A stretch of DNA of 64,000 nt from Ectobius pallidus (GCA_964059195.1 CAXKWD010000011.1:14730978-14794977); one strand, 5' to 3'. Shown: positions 23,881 through 36,401, counted from the stretch's first letter. Numbers and translations: made by a program. The notes: a model not told the origin generated them from the sequence alone.

Positions 23881-24219
23881 CAACAATAATAACAACAATA
23901 ATAACAATATTTTTTATTATTATTAAAGAACATTCCACAGTACAATGGTTTTCCTTCATCCCACAACAATCTTTTGCCTCCATAAGTCCCTGTCCATAGC
24001 ATCTTCTTCACTTAATCCTTTTCTCGCCATACTCCTTTTCACCCCATCCAACACTCTTCTTCTTTTTCCTTCTACTTTCCAATCCAATTTTTTTGGGGGT
24101 ATTCTATCCTCTGTCATTCTGAGTACATGTCCATACCATTTCAAGCGTCTTTCTTCTACAATTTCCAAAACATTCTTTTCAACTTGCATTATTTCCCTTA
24201 TTCTATCATTCCGAAATTT

Positions 24220-24949
<730 letters not shown>

Positions 24950-25328
24950 CTCGTAATGAGTTGGCCACGGAAAGAAAGCTAATGTTGGAGATAAGACTGA
25001 TGTTATCTTGATCGTCGCTGGAGCACTTGGCCCTGTTCCTAAATGGCTATCAGAGAGCCTACATAAGCTCCCCGGGGGGGAGGCATGGATTGGCAACTGC
25101 TACGCATTCTCCAGCTCCTCGGTCGGCCCATATCTTGCGGAAAGTCCTACAGTAGCAGAGTTCACACCTGAACGAGCTTGTTGCGGATTTGAGTGGAGTT
25201 GAGGAATCTTAAGAAAATCCAAAATGCAACCTCCTTTTTATATGTTAGTATATTGTGTTAGCCATCTAACCACATCTGAGGCCATTTCGCAGAGGCTTCC
25301 ACCGAGGCATCTCTCACATCGTCAAGGA

Positions 25329-25411
<83 letters not shown>
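24950..25411 (+). mobile_element. LINE C-terminal fragment, frameshifted, with AAT tail
   Basis: One plus frame reads D-V-I-L-I-V-A-G-A-L-G-P-V-P. After a frameshift another reads S-A-H-I-L-R-K-V-L-Q and a stop. These two motifs in this order occur at the C-terminus of a group of LINE proteins (R2-like in my recollection). A 3' UTR of about 160 bp leads to an AAT array at 25330-25411, presumably the expanded tail. The 5' part is absent. Confidence 0.55.
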
Positions 25412-25412
<1 letters not shown>

Positions 25413-25786
25413 TGTTATTATGCTTCTTGGCAGTTTTTCTTCTTAAACAACTACGGGTAACTATTCCGAATGTGTTTGAATAAGGTTTAGCATTTTGTTT
25501 TGCATTTGAAATTTGTATAGTCTGATTAGAATATGCCCATATCTGTAACGATATTCTATGTAGGCCTAGAGAGGAAGGATGGGCACTCCATGCCCATAAT
25601 TGTTCACTGTGATGTATAGTGATTTTGTAATGGACTAAACTTATTTCGATTTTTCTCTTAACTTCATCGCATTATTATTATCTTTAACGTTTTCACTGCT
25701 ACTGACATATAAATACGTCTCATCATAAAATTGTTTGAAGCGTAGATATAAAATTAATAATAATAAAATCAGGTAAACTGATGTAA
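25412..25786. other. Unassigned sequence
   Basis: No gene or repeat is recognised. Confidence 0.4.
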
Positions 25787-25861
25787 TAAAGTGCCAGTAT
25801 GTTTTTGTTTAATCAGTTATGTTGCAATTATGACATGCAGAATACAAAAAAGTCAAATTGG

Positions 25862-25935
25862 CCGATTTCGGGATTTGAACCATGGAACTCCAGAATGTGA
25901 GGCCAAGACGTTAACATCTCGGCCACCTGGGTCAG
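25862..25935 (-). other. tRNA-like segment (possible SINE head)
   Basis: On the minus strand TGGCCGAGATG (25915-25925) fits a Pol III A box, and GGTTCAAATCC (25871-25881) fits a B box, 33 bp apart. It resembles the D-loop and T-loop of a Ser/Leu-type tRNA but does not fold convincingly as a full gene by eye. The neighbouring plus-strand GTCAGTTGGATAAGCGC also looks tRNA-like. I take it as a SINE-derived relic inside the TIR unit. Confidence 0.5.
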
Positions 25936-26103
25936 TTGGATAAGCGCATGTAAAACAATAGTGTTTTTTCTCATAGCTAACTGTATTTTAATTTCCAAGG
26001 CCTTATAAGATCACAGTAAAACAATAGGCTATGTTGTCAAGATAACTGATTTGCATTGTTTTCTATAAATTCTTTCGAATACGTATATTACCATAAAATA
26101 GGC

Positions 26104-26880
26104 ACTACATTGAGCATTACTCCGAAACAGGTCAACCGATTTTATTCAATATCAATAGACGTCTTCCCATGGACATTATAAATGTGTATACCAAGTTTCA
26201 TAAAAAATCCGGGAAAGCGTATTTGAGTTACCGCGTCTTTAAAATACACACTAAATTGGGTTTTACTCCGGTACCGGTCTACCGATTTGGTCCAATATCA
26301 GTAAACGTCTTCCCATGTACATTATAAATGGGTATACAAAGTTTCAGGAAAATCCAATAAAGCATATTTGAGTTATCGCGACTTCTTATATATTAACATA
26401 GAACATAGAATTGGGCATTATTCCTGTACTGGTCAACCGAGTTTGTCGAATGTCAACAGACGTCTTCCCGTAGACATTACAAATGCGTATACGAAGTTTC
26501 ATAAAAATCCGATAAAGCGTATTTGAGTTATTGCGCCTTTAAAAGAGACACTAAATTGGGTTTTACCCCGGTACCGGTCAACAGATTAGGATCAAATTCA
26601 ATAGGGTACTTCACATGGACGTCATAAATGCGTATACCAAGTTTCATGGAAATCCGATACAGCCTGTTTGAGTTATGGCGCCTTTCTAATATAATCTATT
26701 AAAGTAGGCACTAAATTGGGCATTACTCCGGTACCGGTGAACCGATTTTGTTCAATATCAATAGGGTTCTTCCCATGGACATTATAAATGTGTTTTCCAA
26801 GTTTCATGAAAATACGAAAAAGCGTATTTGAGTCATGCTGCGTACAGACACACGGACAGACAGACAGACAGACATTTTTT
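26104..26880. repeat. Five tandem ~150-bp units in a dimeric higher-order pattern
   Basis: Units start near 26104, 26249, 26406, 26549 and 26710. Each holds a variant of CTCCGGTACCGGTCAACCGA, an ACATTATAAATG block and AAGTTTCAT.AAAATCCGA. Units 1, 3 and 5 carry GGGCATTA(C/T)TCC (unit 1 has GAGCATTACTCC), while units 2 and 4 carry GGGTTTTAC(T/C)CC. The true period is therefore a dimer of about 302-304 bp. The last unit runs into a GACA microsatellite (about 26855-26873). Confidence 0.88.
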
Positions 26881-26922
26881 CGTCCCCCACACAATCTCAT
26901 AAAGTACCATACTGGCACTTAA

Positions 26923-27549
26923 TAAGTAATGCTTTATGTAAAATATCACGATTTTTATTCACTTGCTACGAATATCGTGCACCAGAAAATTTTCGTCGTT
27001 GATTCGAACCAAAGTGTCCACGGATGGTTTCGCTTGACTACTACTTGTAGGATTATAAACGTACGAATTCAGCTCTGAAAGGAATAAATGTTTAATTTAA
27101 AATACTATCAGTGATGACCATAGCGTCCAAAACTATCACTAGGTCTATTTATCTTGTAGGTCTATCGTTTTATGTTGCTTAAAAATTTAAAGTGTTAATG
27201 AAAGCTTACATTTTGTCTAAAACCAATCCATTTTCAGAAAAAAAAATAAAAGTTTCATGATTGATTGATTTCATATTTCACTTCGTCTGTAAACAATGTG
27301 ATACATAAATTTGAAAGGTGCCCATAACTGTATTATAAAGTGCCTGAGTTAGGCTGTCTAGTGCCCGTAACTATGTTTTTTTTTTTATTATTATTATTGG
27401 TTCTATCTTCAACTAACATTTAATGATTGACTGCTTTCGTTTAATTATGCCATGTAAAAGCGCCGTTTTAATTATCCTACTAAAAAGGATACAATTCTTT
27501 ATTTCAATATAAGCCTGGATGTTTAAAGGATAATGTGGTAGAGTGTGTT
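26923..27549. other. Unassigned sequence
   Basis: No gene or repeat is recognised apart from a short ATT stretch near 27388-27399. Confidence 0.4.
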
Positions 27550-28140
27550 GAAGTTCTCACCTTATTATCTTTATTATTATTATTATTATTATGCTATGTT
27601 GATACGTTGGGGGTACGGCTTGAGGCACTGCGCTACAAACCAGAAGGTCACAGGTTCGATTCCCGATGAGGCCGTTGGAGTTTTTCAATTGGGCTTAATC
27701 CTTCTGGTGGCACTATGGCCCTGACGTCGACTCAGCCTCTAACCGAAATGAGTACCAGGAGCAATCCTGCGGGTAAAGGCGGCCGGTGCCTAAGCTTGAA
27801 AACCTTACCACCTTCACGTGCCGAATGTCCAAAATATGGGAGCCTCAACCTCCTGGAACATTTTACTTATGTTGACGAGTTTCTTGCTGAAACTAATGTA
27901 AATATATAACTTTACTTCTTAACTTTAATATAATTTTCATTCTTGCTAAAACAATTGTCATATTGTACCTGTTTATTTTCTGATTTACATGTAATAATTT
28001 CCATACTGTACCGGTATTTTATTTGATAAAGTCCTATTCAAATAATTTTTTGACCTTGGACGAATAAATATTATTATTATTATTAATATTATTATGTTGA
28101 TACGGTGACAGTGTGTATTGAAGTTCTCACCATTATTATC

Positions 28141-28182
<42 letters not shown>

Positions 28183-28212
28183 GTTATTGTTATTATTATA
28201 TTATTATTATTA

Positions 28213-28243
<31 letters not shown>

Positions 28244-28263
28244 GCTATGTCGATACGGTAACA
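27550..28263. repeat. Repeated ATT-array block, partly duplicated
   Basis: GAAGTTCTCACC(T/A)TTATTATC followed by an ATT array and ATGCTATGT(T/C)GATACG occurs at about 27550-27608 and again at 28117-28257. A partial copy (ATTATGTTGATACGGTGACAG) lies at about 28091. The ATT arrays span 27570-27592, 28066-28095 and 28137-28242. SINE copy C sits in the first block. Confidence 0.82.
27609..27868 (+). mobile_element. SINE family 1, copy C
   Basis: The body matches copy B, with a damaged A-box region (about 12 bp missing) but an intact B box, GGTTCGATTCCC. It ends TTTTACTT. TATGTTGATACG before and TATGTTGACG after the element look like a decayed target duplication. Confidence 0.88.
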
Positions 28264-28746
28264 ATACAAAGCTTATAATATTTTGACCCTTTATTAAAGA
28301 TTGGAAAGCTTGACTTGGTTTCAGATAGCAACAATTACACGTGGCATAGAGCTGTGTTTTCGGGTAATGGGATGGTCTTGAGATTGAGGGATTTGCCCTT
28401 CGATGTGAGCGCTGACATTCTTCAATCGCCTTCTTCACCATTCAGACTGTCCTCACGTTCAGATGCAGGCGTCGCGGGGAGAAGGAACGGGTGATGGATT
28501 TTTAAGCAAGCTTTCGTTGGAATACGCTTGGAATTTCTATCTCCACACCCAATCGCCAAATCGCAGATACATTGAACCCAATGAAAATTACCATCCACAC
28601 TTCTTGAATGTCTCCATTTCTAAAACGCAAAATTCGTTGTAGGAAGGAAAGATCATTCAGCATCTTACATACCGAATAAAATGTTGTCAATGAACACTTA
28701 CAGATTCCAAAATCAAGTTAAAACCTTGTTGGAAAAGCTCTTCAAT
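28264..28746. other. Unassigned sequence
   Basis: Two short minus-strand frames lie here (ending near 28441 and 28690) with no domain I recognise. Confidence 0.35.
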
Positions 28747-29083
28747 TATCATAGGTAATCCCACGAGAGATAACAATTTTATCTGATGCAGCTCATAATC
28801 TCGAATGAAGTTTATTCAGACTATTCCTCTAATAAATGTATAAAATTATATAAATTATAATCTTTCTTACTCGTGTTGTTTAAAATCAAACCACCATTGT
28901 GTCAGCTGTCAGATATCGGTATACTAAAGGAATGAACAATCGATTATCATATGTTTTACCAAATACTAACCAATGCTACCAATAGTGCGTTTGAGAAATA
29001 GTGCGGTTAAAATAAGCTTAAATCAGAACAAATTTAAAAAAACACAGGAACTGGCTTGCACGGAATCAAATCCTACTCAGTGG
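28747..29083 (-). repeat. U1 repeat, copy 2 (diverged, partial)
   Basis: It opens TATCATAGGTAATCCCACGA and keeps ATCTGATGCAGCTCATAATC, CCAATGCTACCAATAGTGC and ACTGGCTTGCACGGAATC, which align in reverse with the other U1 copies. It is the most divergent of the four and lacks the distal half. Confidence 0.65.
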
Positions 29084-29190
29084 CATAATTTCCTATTTTT
29101 AATTAATATCATCATCTACCGTTAACAGTGCTTCTTTAACCTTGGACTGCCTTGATACTTCTGCTATTAGTTGGTAATATTACTATCATA

Positions 29191-29487
29191 GGGGTACGCC
29201 GTAGCTTAGTGGTTGAAGCGCTGCGCTACAAACCGAAAGGTCACGGGTTCGATTCCCGATGAGGTCGTTGGAGTTTTTCAATTGGCCTAATCCTTCTGGT
29301 GGCACTAAGGCACTAAGGTCAACTCAGCCTCGATAACAGAAATGAGTACCAGAAGCATTTCTGGGTGTAAAGGCGGCCGGTGCGTAAGGCTGACAACCTT
29401 ACCACCTTCACGTGCCGAATGCCCAAAAATCTGGGAGCCTCGACCTTCTTTGGAACCCTGTATAGAGATCACCTTACTTTACTTTAC
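29191..29487 (+). mobile_element. SINE family 1, copy D
   Basis: This is a full-length copy with an A-box region (TAGCTTAGTGG), B box (GGTTCGATTCC), conserved body and CCTTACTTTACTTTAC tail. No clean target duplication was found. Confidence 0.92.
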
Positions 29488-30145
29488 TACTATTTAATTG
29501 CTATTACATTACATCTCTCTCTTTTTATTTAACTATTTATTTTGCCTTCGGGTTACGTACATTTAATGTCATTTTATTCCAGGCTAAAAGTACCACGACA
29601 GATGTAATGTTTTAATTCATTTCAATTTCATACATAACATTTATTAATTATAACATATATTGCTTTGTAGGAAATTTTACCTGAAGCCCATTGTGTGCAT
29701 AATTTATTACGCTTAATTGATAGGCCTACAGTGCTTTGTGTAAAATGAACATATTTTTCCTCTGGCGCTATGGCGATCGTTACATTGATATTTGAAATTA
29801 AATCGCCTATTGTGCCAATTATTTACTCCAGTCCCTGTTTGAAATCGTCTGCCGAACCAAAGGATATTTTACCATCTAATCTTCTCTTTGTTTCCAGTCA
29901 CAATTAAGCCAGCTGACAATAGCATCACAGTCATATCGGTATATTACCACACATCATTAATTTTTCGCTCTAAATCCATCGAATAGCTTTACAGATTTCT
30001 CTATATTATTATATCGTATTAAATACTGGAGCATAATATTACAATTTATGTTTACTATTATTATCGTTATTATTAACGTTTTATGGAGTAGAAACATGGA
30101 CAGCAGAAGGAAAACCCCGTTAAAGATTACTCCCAACAGTAACGG
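29488..30145. other. Unassigned sequence
   Basis: No gene or repeat is recognised. Confidence 0.4.
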
Positions 30146-30446
30146 ACTACTACTATAATACTCCGTGGCGCTACATCCCTTGTAGGCCTAAGCCTACCAT
30201 CCTACCACTGCATCAGGCTACCACAAGCAGATCGTAGGATTCTCAGCTTGCCAGCTCCCACTGCCGTTACCGATTGCTTTCGTAAGCGGAGTCGCTACTT
30301 TTTTTTATCAAGTAGTTCCTCAGTTGGTGTCAAAAGAGGCTGAGTGCATCCCGTTCTAGACTCCCTCAGAAAAATTCGAGGAGGTACCAGGTTTCGAATC
30401 CAGACCTGCAGATCCGAAGTCAGCATAACTAACCACGCAGGCAGAC
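30146..30446 (-). mobile_element. SINE family 4 with tRNA-like head
   Basis: On the minus strand it begins GTCTGCCTGCGTGGTTAGTT and has a B box, GGATTCGAAACC. The body aligns with 43118-43395 through GATGCAGTGGT and GGATGTAGCGCCACGGAGT. It ends in CTACTACTATAATACTCC on the plus strand. A diverged tRNA-derived retroposon. Confidence 0.72.
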
Positions 30447-30908
30447 AAAATAAATGGATTATTGGCGAAAAAAAGTAAATGTTGACAGGTAAATGAACAA
30501 TGATTGATAACATCCAGTGCGTTCTGGAAACATGTGAAGAATGGGTTGATTTCAAAATATCAAAGATAGTAACGGAATGTGAGATCGAGGGAAGATGTTC
30601 AAGTTGAAGACCCTTAACAAAAGGGATTATTAACTAAGTTCAATTACATTCAGAACATAGGAACAGCTGGCATGCAACAACAAAACATTTGAATCATTAG
30701 CATAAATTTTCTTCGGTTCATTTTAACATTATTTTTAAACTTAAATTTGTATTAAATTCTACTTGGAGAAACTTTCAGCAACTTGGAAACGGCCAGGCTC
30801 GGCTTTCGATAAAAAGCTGAACAGTACCGTTTCTAAATATGCGTGTAGATTTACAGGCATGTAAAAGTACTCCAGCGAGACACAATTTATGTACACTGGC
30901 GAGTATAA
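30447..30908. other. Unassigned sequence
   Basis: No gene or repeat is recognised. Confidence 0.4.
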
Positions 30909-30921
30909 CCATAACTTACTT

Positions 30922-31537
30922 GAATGAATGAATGAAGTGCTTTTATTGTTAACAAGGAAAATTATCTTTTTACATTATTCGTTGCATGAGCCCTTAGGCT
31001 GTTCATGCTTTAACTGTGCACAAGCAAAAATGTACCCTAAAAGTAAAACTAAAAACACACAGACAAACAGTTTAAAACTAGTAAATATACAAACAAAACA
31101 CCACACACACACACACATTCCCCTCCAAAAATAGCACATACACCAGCAATACCCTTAAACACATCAACCAAATATATTTTACATATTATTCTATATACAG
31201 CCGTCTACCCCATCGGAGTACTTCCCTTACTCCCTCGGTCCCACTCTCTCGGCCAGTTCCATCCTAAGCTGCCTCACTTTGGACATAAATTTCCCCACCC
31301 CCCAAAAAATCTAGTGTTAAGCAGCAGATCGTATGTGAACAGCTGACCCCTACAAGAAGCAGTGAAAGACTCTGGTAGATGCCGTTGCCTCAGTGTTTCC
31401 GTGAATGTACACTCTGCCAAAATATGGTGTGAAGTTTCTCCTGCCCCACAAAGCGGGCATATTCTCTCCCCCTCATCATTTGTAATTTTAATTGCCCGCC
31501 AAGCTCCTAGACGGAACCAGGCTAAACCAAGTCTTTC
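30922..31537 (-). mobile_element. LINE 3' fragment with coding end and 13-bp target duplication
   Basis: The insert carries a GAAT/CATT tail at 30922-30936 and is flanked by CCATAACTTACTT at 30909-30921 and 31538-31550. Its left part is the same family as 15531-15916. Relative to that copy it has an extra stretch near the tail (TTTTATTGTTAACAAGG) and about 220 bp more coding sequence at the 5' side. Insertion was at the edge of an ACTT array. Confidence 0.92.
31318..31480 (-). pseudogene. LINE ORF2 C-terminus with CCHC-type knuckle
   Basis: A minus-strand frame reads R-I-C-P-L-C-G-A-G-E-T-S-H-H-I-L-A-E-C. This is the C-x2-C ... H-x4-C zinc-knuckle-like motif found near the C-terminus of jockey/R1/I-type LINE proteins. 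About 35 residues follow before the 3' UTR. Truncation removes the RT and endonuclease. The frame itself looks undamaged. Confidence 0.75.
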
Positions 31538-31540
31538 CCA

Positions 31541-31542
31541 TA

Positions 31543-31635
<93 letters not shown>

Positions 31636-31722
31636 TTTACTTGCTTACTTGCTTGTTTACTTACTTACTTACTTACTTACTCACTCACTCACTCACTCAC
31701 TCACTCACTCACTCACTCACTC
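31541..31722. repeat. ACTT array passing into ACTC array
   Basis: About 35 ACTT units run with a few variants (ATTT, GCTT) and then switch to about 10 ACTC units. The array adjoins the 3' end of a minus-strand LINE whose relative at 57888 ends in a short ACTTACTC tail. The array therefore looks like an expanded LINE tail. Confidence 0.95.
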
Positions 31723-32800
31723 AATGGCAATAGACAATTCCTCAGCAAGTTAAAAGAATGTTATCCATTTTATGGAACCCGAAGGTTCATTGCCGCGCTT
31801 ATCTGAGCCCGCCATTCAACCCTATTCTGTGCTAACTCCATCCAATCATTCCTCGCAAATCCTGGTTCCCTTAAATCTATCCTAATATTGTCCTCCCACC
31901 TGCGTCTACGTCTTCCTAGTGGTCTTTCCCCTTCGGGTCTCCCAGTCAATACTTTTGAGATATGTCTTTCTTCCTCCATGCGCGTAACATGTCCAGCCCA
32001 TTTCATCCTCCGTGATTTAATTATCGTTACTATATCCGGTGAAGTTCGTCGCTATGCAGTTTTCTCCAAACCCCATTTTCATCTTTCTTAGGCTCAAATA
32101 TTTTTCTAAGCACCTGTTTTCAAAGACACTCAGATTATGTTCTTTCCGAAGAGTAAGCGACCATGTGTCACATCAATATAATACATTCGGCAGGATAATA
32201 GTTTTATAAATCTTTATTTTAGATTTCTGGACAGAAGACGAGAAGATAAGAGTTTCTGAACTGCATAAAAACAAGCATTTCCTTATTTTAGTCGACACTT
32301 AACTTCTGCCTTAATATTATATGTGTCTGTAATTATTGCTCCCAGATATTTGAATTTTTCCACTTGTTCGAACGATTTACCAGCTATTATAATATTTTGT
32401 AGAGCATTATTTTGACGTTCCATGACTATATACTTAGTTTTTTTTTCTGTATTAATTTCCAATCCAACATTCCTGCAGGCATCTAATAAACTTTCTGCAC
32501 TTCTCTCGGTTGTGTTTATGTCATCGCCCAACAAGCAAACGTCATCTGCATAAGCTAAAATCGGGTGACTTGTCATTTAATTCTAGGCTTACCTTTTCTT
32601 CCTGAACTTTCCTAATAGCATATTTCAAAGCGAAGTTCATAAGTAAAGACTATAGTGCATCTCCTTGCTTCAAGCCGCTTCTAATGGCAAACCCATCGGA
32701 TAGAAATTCCCCTACCCTGCCTCTGCTGTAGGTTTCTATTAGACACATTTTGATCAGTCTAACTAACTTCTTTGATATCCCAAACTCATTGAGGATAACC
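31723..32800 (-). mobile_element. LINE fragment (RTE/CR1-like ORF2), decayed
   Basis: Minus-strand frames in order give G-L-K-Q-G-D-A-L (RT domain B, about 32650), L-A-Y-A-D-D-V-C-L-L-G (catalytic domain C, about 32545), F-K-Y-L-G-A-I-I (about 32345), then W-A-G-H-V-T-R-M and a basic R-R-R-R-R-W-E-D-N tail (31770-32006). Stops and frameshifts separate them, so it is a pseudogene. Same family as 57888-58660 and the short piece at 50484-50603. Confidence 0.88.
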
Positions 32801-32829
32801 ATAACAGACAAAGAAAACATGATGTATGT

Positions 32830-34042
32830 GCAGTATATTAGTAAATAGGCCTACTTCTTCTGTATTTCAGAATAGTTATATACAGTCTAACTCTACAGTG
32901 TATACAGTTTTTCTTCTACCCATGTTTAAGTATGGAGGCCGCGTAAAATAATGGATTTTTGGAGGAAGTATTAACGAAGGTTAAATTATTGTTATAGAAA
33001 TATAGAAACTGCATTTCTAAAATATAAACAAATTGATTTAAAAAGAAAACTTATTTCAGAAGAATTTTTCTTTTTAATTCAAGAACTTATCTTACACGGA
33101 CCATACAGCAACACTGTAAAACATCTTTTGACCGTTTTATCAGGGTATGGAAGGGGAACTTCGGCTAAATTCGGATAGTAGTTGATAATTAGTTTTGTGC
33201 AAGTAGTAGATGTAGGCCTAAAGTAAATGGTCAAGAAAGAGCATAGCCTGACACAAGAGAGAAAGAGCAGAATTAGAAAGTTTGTTGATTTGGGGAAAAA
33301 GATAGTGGTGTAAACCCTTGCCATTTGCATTTGTATGGGTTGCACGTAGCGCAATATCGCGGGAATGCTCGCGTGTTTTCGGACCCCACCGGCCCACGAT
33401 CTCATCAGCACATTCTTACTGGTCAGTCTGATTTCACACTAAACCATATGAATGGCGTTTAACTGCCATGGAAAGCTATTCCTAATAGTCCCGGCCACTA
33501 TAAGAGCTCATAGTACGTTTTACAACTACGTGTACGTGTGAAAAGCTAACTTTTTACTACTGAAATTTACAAAACAAAATTGTTTATAATATTAATTTTA
33601 ACACCGTCGAAAAGGGCAAAGATTGTACTCGGAGCCGGTTCACTAAAATATTTACATTAATGTAGAAAATGTTACCATACAGACACAAAAGTTTAAGATA
33701 ATATTTATAATGCACGTCATGATATTAGTAGACTAATAATTAAAAGTACATTCACAAATAGTATACAATACATGTTATTTTTAAAATCATAAGAAGTATG
33801 AAGTATATGTCTACAAGAATATGAAAAATGTTAAAGAAATAATTGTTGGAGGAAGCTGAAAGTAATTTCATCAATGGTATGTCAATTCAAAAAATTATAT
33901 CAAGCACAATTAAAAGTATGGAACTTATAATATTTGAGGGAGTAATCTGAACTAATTATATCACTTTTCTAATTTTAGAATTAATTTGTTTATTGTTTTA
34001 GTTTAGTTAAAGAATAATTGATCAGCTTCATATTTCAAGTGG
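32830..34042. other. Unassigned sequence
   Basis: A 110-codon minus-strand frame (33079-33411) shows no recognisable domain. Nothing else is identified. Confidence 0.35.
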
Positions 34043-34057
34043 TATAGTTATGAATAA

Positions 34058-34362
34058 GGGGTACGTCGTAGCGTAGTGGTTGAGGCGCTGCGCTACAAAC
34101 CGGAAGGTCGCGGGTTCGATTCCCGATGAGGTCGTTGAGATTTTTCAATTGGCCTAACCCTTCTGGTGACACTATGGCCCTGGGGTCGACTCAGCCTCTA
34201 ACAGAAATGAGTACCAGGAACAATCCTGGGGGTAAAGGCGGCCGATGCGTAAGGCTGACAACCTTACCACCTTCATGTGCCGAATGTCCAAAATCTGGGA
34301 GCCTCAACCTCCTTGAACCCTCTGGGCCTCCATGGCCTGTATAGGGATCACTTTACTTTACT
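34058..34362 (+). mobile_element. SINE family 1, copy E, with 15-bp target duplication
   Basis: This is a full copy with A box TAGCGTAGTGG and B box GGTTCGATTCC, conserved body and CTTTACTTTACT tail. The duplication TATAGTTATGAATAA is exact at 34043-34057 and 34363-34377, which fixes both ends. Low divergence from copy B suggests recent activity. Confidence 0.95.
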
Positions 34363-34377
34363 TATAGTTATGAATAA

Positions 34378-35921
34378 AGTGTTTAGATATTGCCCGCCTA
34401 TATACCACTATTATACTTATATTATAGTAAATTATACTATTATAGTTTACAAAATTACAATAAAAGTTAATTTTAAAGCATGTTTTATTTAATTGGTCTT
34501 TTATGATATTTCCTGTAGGCTTCAGCTGTTGTTTTTTAAGTATAATAGTGGTCGAACCCGGGCCTATTTCGTGAATGGAATGAATGCTTCCTCTGCGCCA
34601 TGGATGGACCGTAATTACACTTAAATATCCTGCTTAACTGATTTCTGTAAACAGTAGAAGTTTTTGTATTTCAGCGAGTTCGTGTTTTATATGTTAACTT
34701 TCCATGAAGATGCAATTCCTACGTGAATTTCAAAATGATGCAACTTTTGGATTTTTTTTTTTTTTTTACATTCACTCTGCGGCCTTTGAAAAGGCACGGA
34801 CGTACCATTGTAGTCTGTACTCCCATTCATGAACCTGTTATTCCCATACAAACAGCATGCCATGTCAACAAAACCAGAATCTATCAGCTGTGGAATTATA
34901 GATTTGTTAGATTTGACAGCTGCTACTTCCTGTTGTCTCGTTTGTTTACATTCGGAAGCGAAGGAAATGGATTAGAGTTTCTTTACAAACTGGTGATTGT
35001 GTGCTTCAAAGTTTAATTAAATTTAGCCAAGTTCTGAAGAAATTTCCCTTCCGTTAGAATAAACAAATTCCATTCATGCACCACACCTTTGTGCATTCAC
35101 TTTCAGTGATACTCTTCAGGAAAGCGTACGTAGTTTCCATTCGCAAAGTTATTTCCCTGTAATGGTATATTTAATGTTTTGTGTACTTCTGGTAGAACGC
35201 GTGTCAGTAATGAACTTTTTTTATCATATTGTTTCCCGTGGGAGTATGTTATTTTAAGGGGGACAGTCTTGTTTAACGCTAGGATACCTACGATGATTCT
35301 CGAAGACTATGTGTCTTATATTTTTTTCCAATTTTGCCTTCACTAAAAGGTTTGGATTGAATAAAGACGTAATGAAGGACATCATCACGGCTCCGCAAGG
35401 ATCCATTTTTGGATCCATTTTTCTTCTTCGCCGTCATTTATATACATCCCAACATTGTTACTCTTCGTCACCTTAAAAATTATATTCTTTTAACTTCTTG
35501 ATTATGACCCCATTTTTCTTCTCACCTATATATTGTTTTGCTTTACTGGTTCATTGTTGTTATACTTAGAATACATACCTACCATTTCTTTCAATATCAA
35601 CTCTAACGTAATATTGATTTTGTCCGCTCGGTCCAAGTTGGCAGCCAGCAATTAAGGGGAGCCCTTACTGTATTTAAACGATAAACAAAGCTATTCTGCT
35701 AAACTGCTGTGTTCTTTCGTGGATAGTACCTTTCAAGGAAAACTACTTATCACTATGCATCGCTAGGACCTATAACAATAATGTAATTATGTTTTAACGT
35801 AAGATATCTTCAATATTTCATAAAACAGTATTTGATTAAAGGATGTTTATTAACTATTGGGTTGCCAGCAGGTCTACGATCATGTTTTATTTAGAGATAC
35901 CGCCGCATTGATTAATTATAC
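34378..35921. other. Unassigned sequence with a weak tRNA-like motif
   Basis: On the minus strand at about 34547-34605 TGGCGCAGAGG and GGTTCGACCAC resemble Pol III boxes, possibly an old SINE head. A 97-codon plus frame (34723-35016) starts in a T run and has no recognised domain. Confidence 0.35.
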
Positions 35922-35929
35922 GTCATGAA

Positions 35930-36401
35930 TAGGGGCGGATTTCTATGACCTAAAAAAATAGGATATATGCATGCATTTATGACCTAAAAAAACATGAAAA
36001 TATGACCAATAAAATTTAAAATATGACCTTACCACTTACACATTGTGTGTTTTTTTTTTTTTAAGTTTCATTACAATACATTTTATTAAAATATAGTGTT
36101 AATTATTTAAAATATCTGTAAATTCTCAAAAAGTATCATTATAATGCAACATTAACAAAATATGATATGAAACTTCAACATTTCTTTAATATGCACACAA
36201 ATATGCCAAAAATATGACCTAAATATTCATATCTATACTACATATGCTACAATAGTTGAAAATTTCCTAAATATGCAGTTATATGCACAATAAAAGCCAT
36301 TCCATTTTCACTAGGATGCTTGGAATCGGGTTTAAATTAGTCGGAAACCTGAAATAATGCAAAGGGGAAAAATATGACATGTCATAGAAATCCGCCCCCT
36401 A
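35930..36401 (+). mobile_element. hAT-type MITE family M1, copy 2, with 8-bp target duplication
   Basis: The termini are TAGGGGCGGATTTCTATGAC and (reverse) TAGGGGGCGGATTTCTATGA. The exact 8-bp duplication GTCATGAA lies at 35922-35929 and 36402-36409. Inside are repeated ATGACCTAAAA and AAATATGAC motifs and ATGACATGTCAT next to the right end. Non-autonomous. It pairs with 18571-19036 as an inverted copy 17 kb away. Confidence 0.92.

Larger units (their letters stand above)
25790..26919. mobile_element. 1.13-kb TIR-bounded unit with internal tandem array
   Basis: AGTGCCAGTATG at 25790-25801 is exactly inverted at 26908-26919, and both ends are flanked by TAA (25787-25789 and 26920-26922). A 3-bp TAA duplication would fit PIF/Harbinger-type insertion. 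The inner part holds a tRNA-like segment and five tandem ~150-bp units. There is no transposase frame. The short TIR makes class assignment uncertain; it might instead be a composite satellite-bearing repeat. Confidence 0.6.

Noticed and set aside
25224..25460. Plus frame with a poly-Asn run
   Set aside because: Produced by the AAT array after a LINE fragment.
25862..25935. Possible genuine tRNA gene
   Set aside because: A and B boxes are present, but an acceptor stem and full cloverleaf are not evident by eye, and it lies inside a repeat unit.
26104..26880. CRISPR-like array
   Set aside because: The repeated units are ~150 bp, contiguous and without unique spacers; this is a eukaryotic tandem repeat.
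31362..31806. Plus frames with repeated L-L-T-Y and L-T-H-S units
   Set aside because: Translation of the ACTT/ACTC array; the real coding trace here is a LINE on the minus strand.
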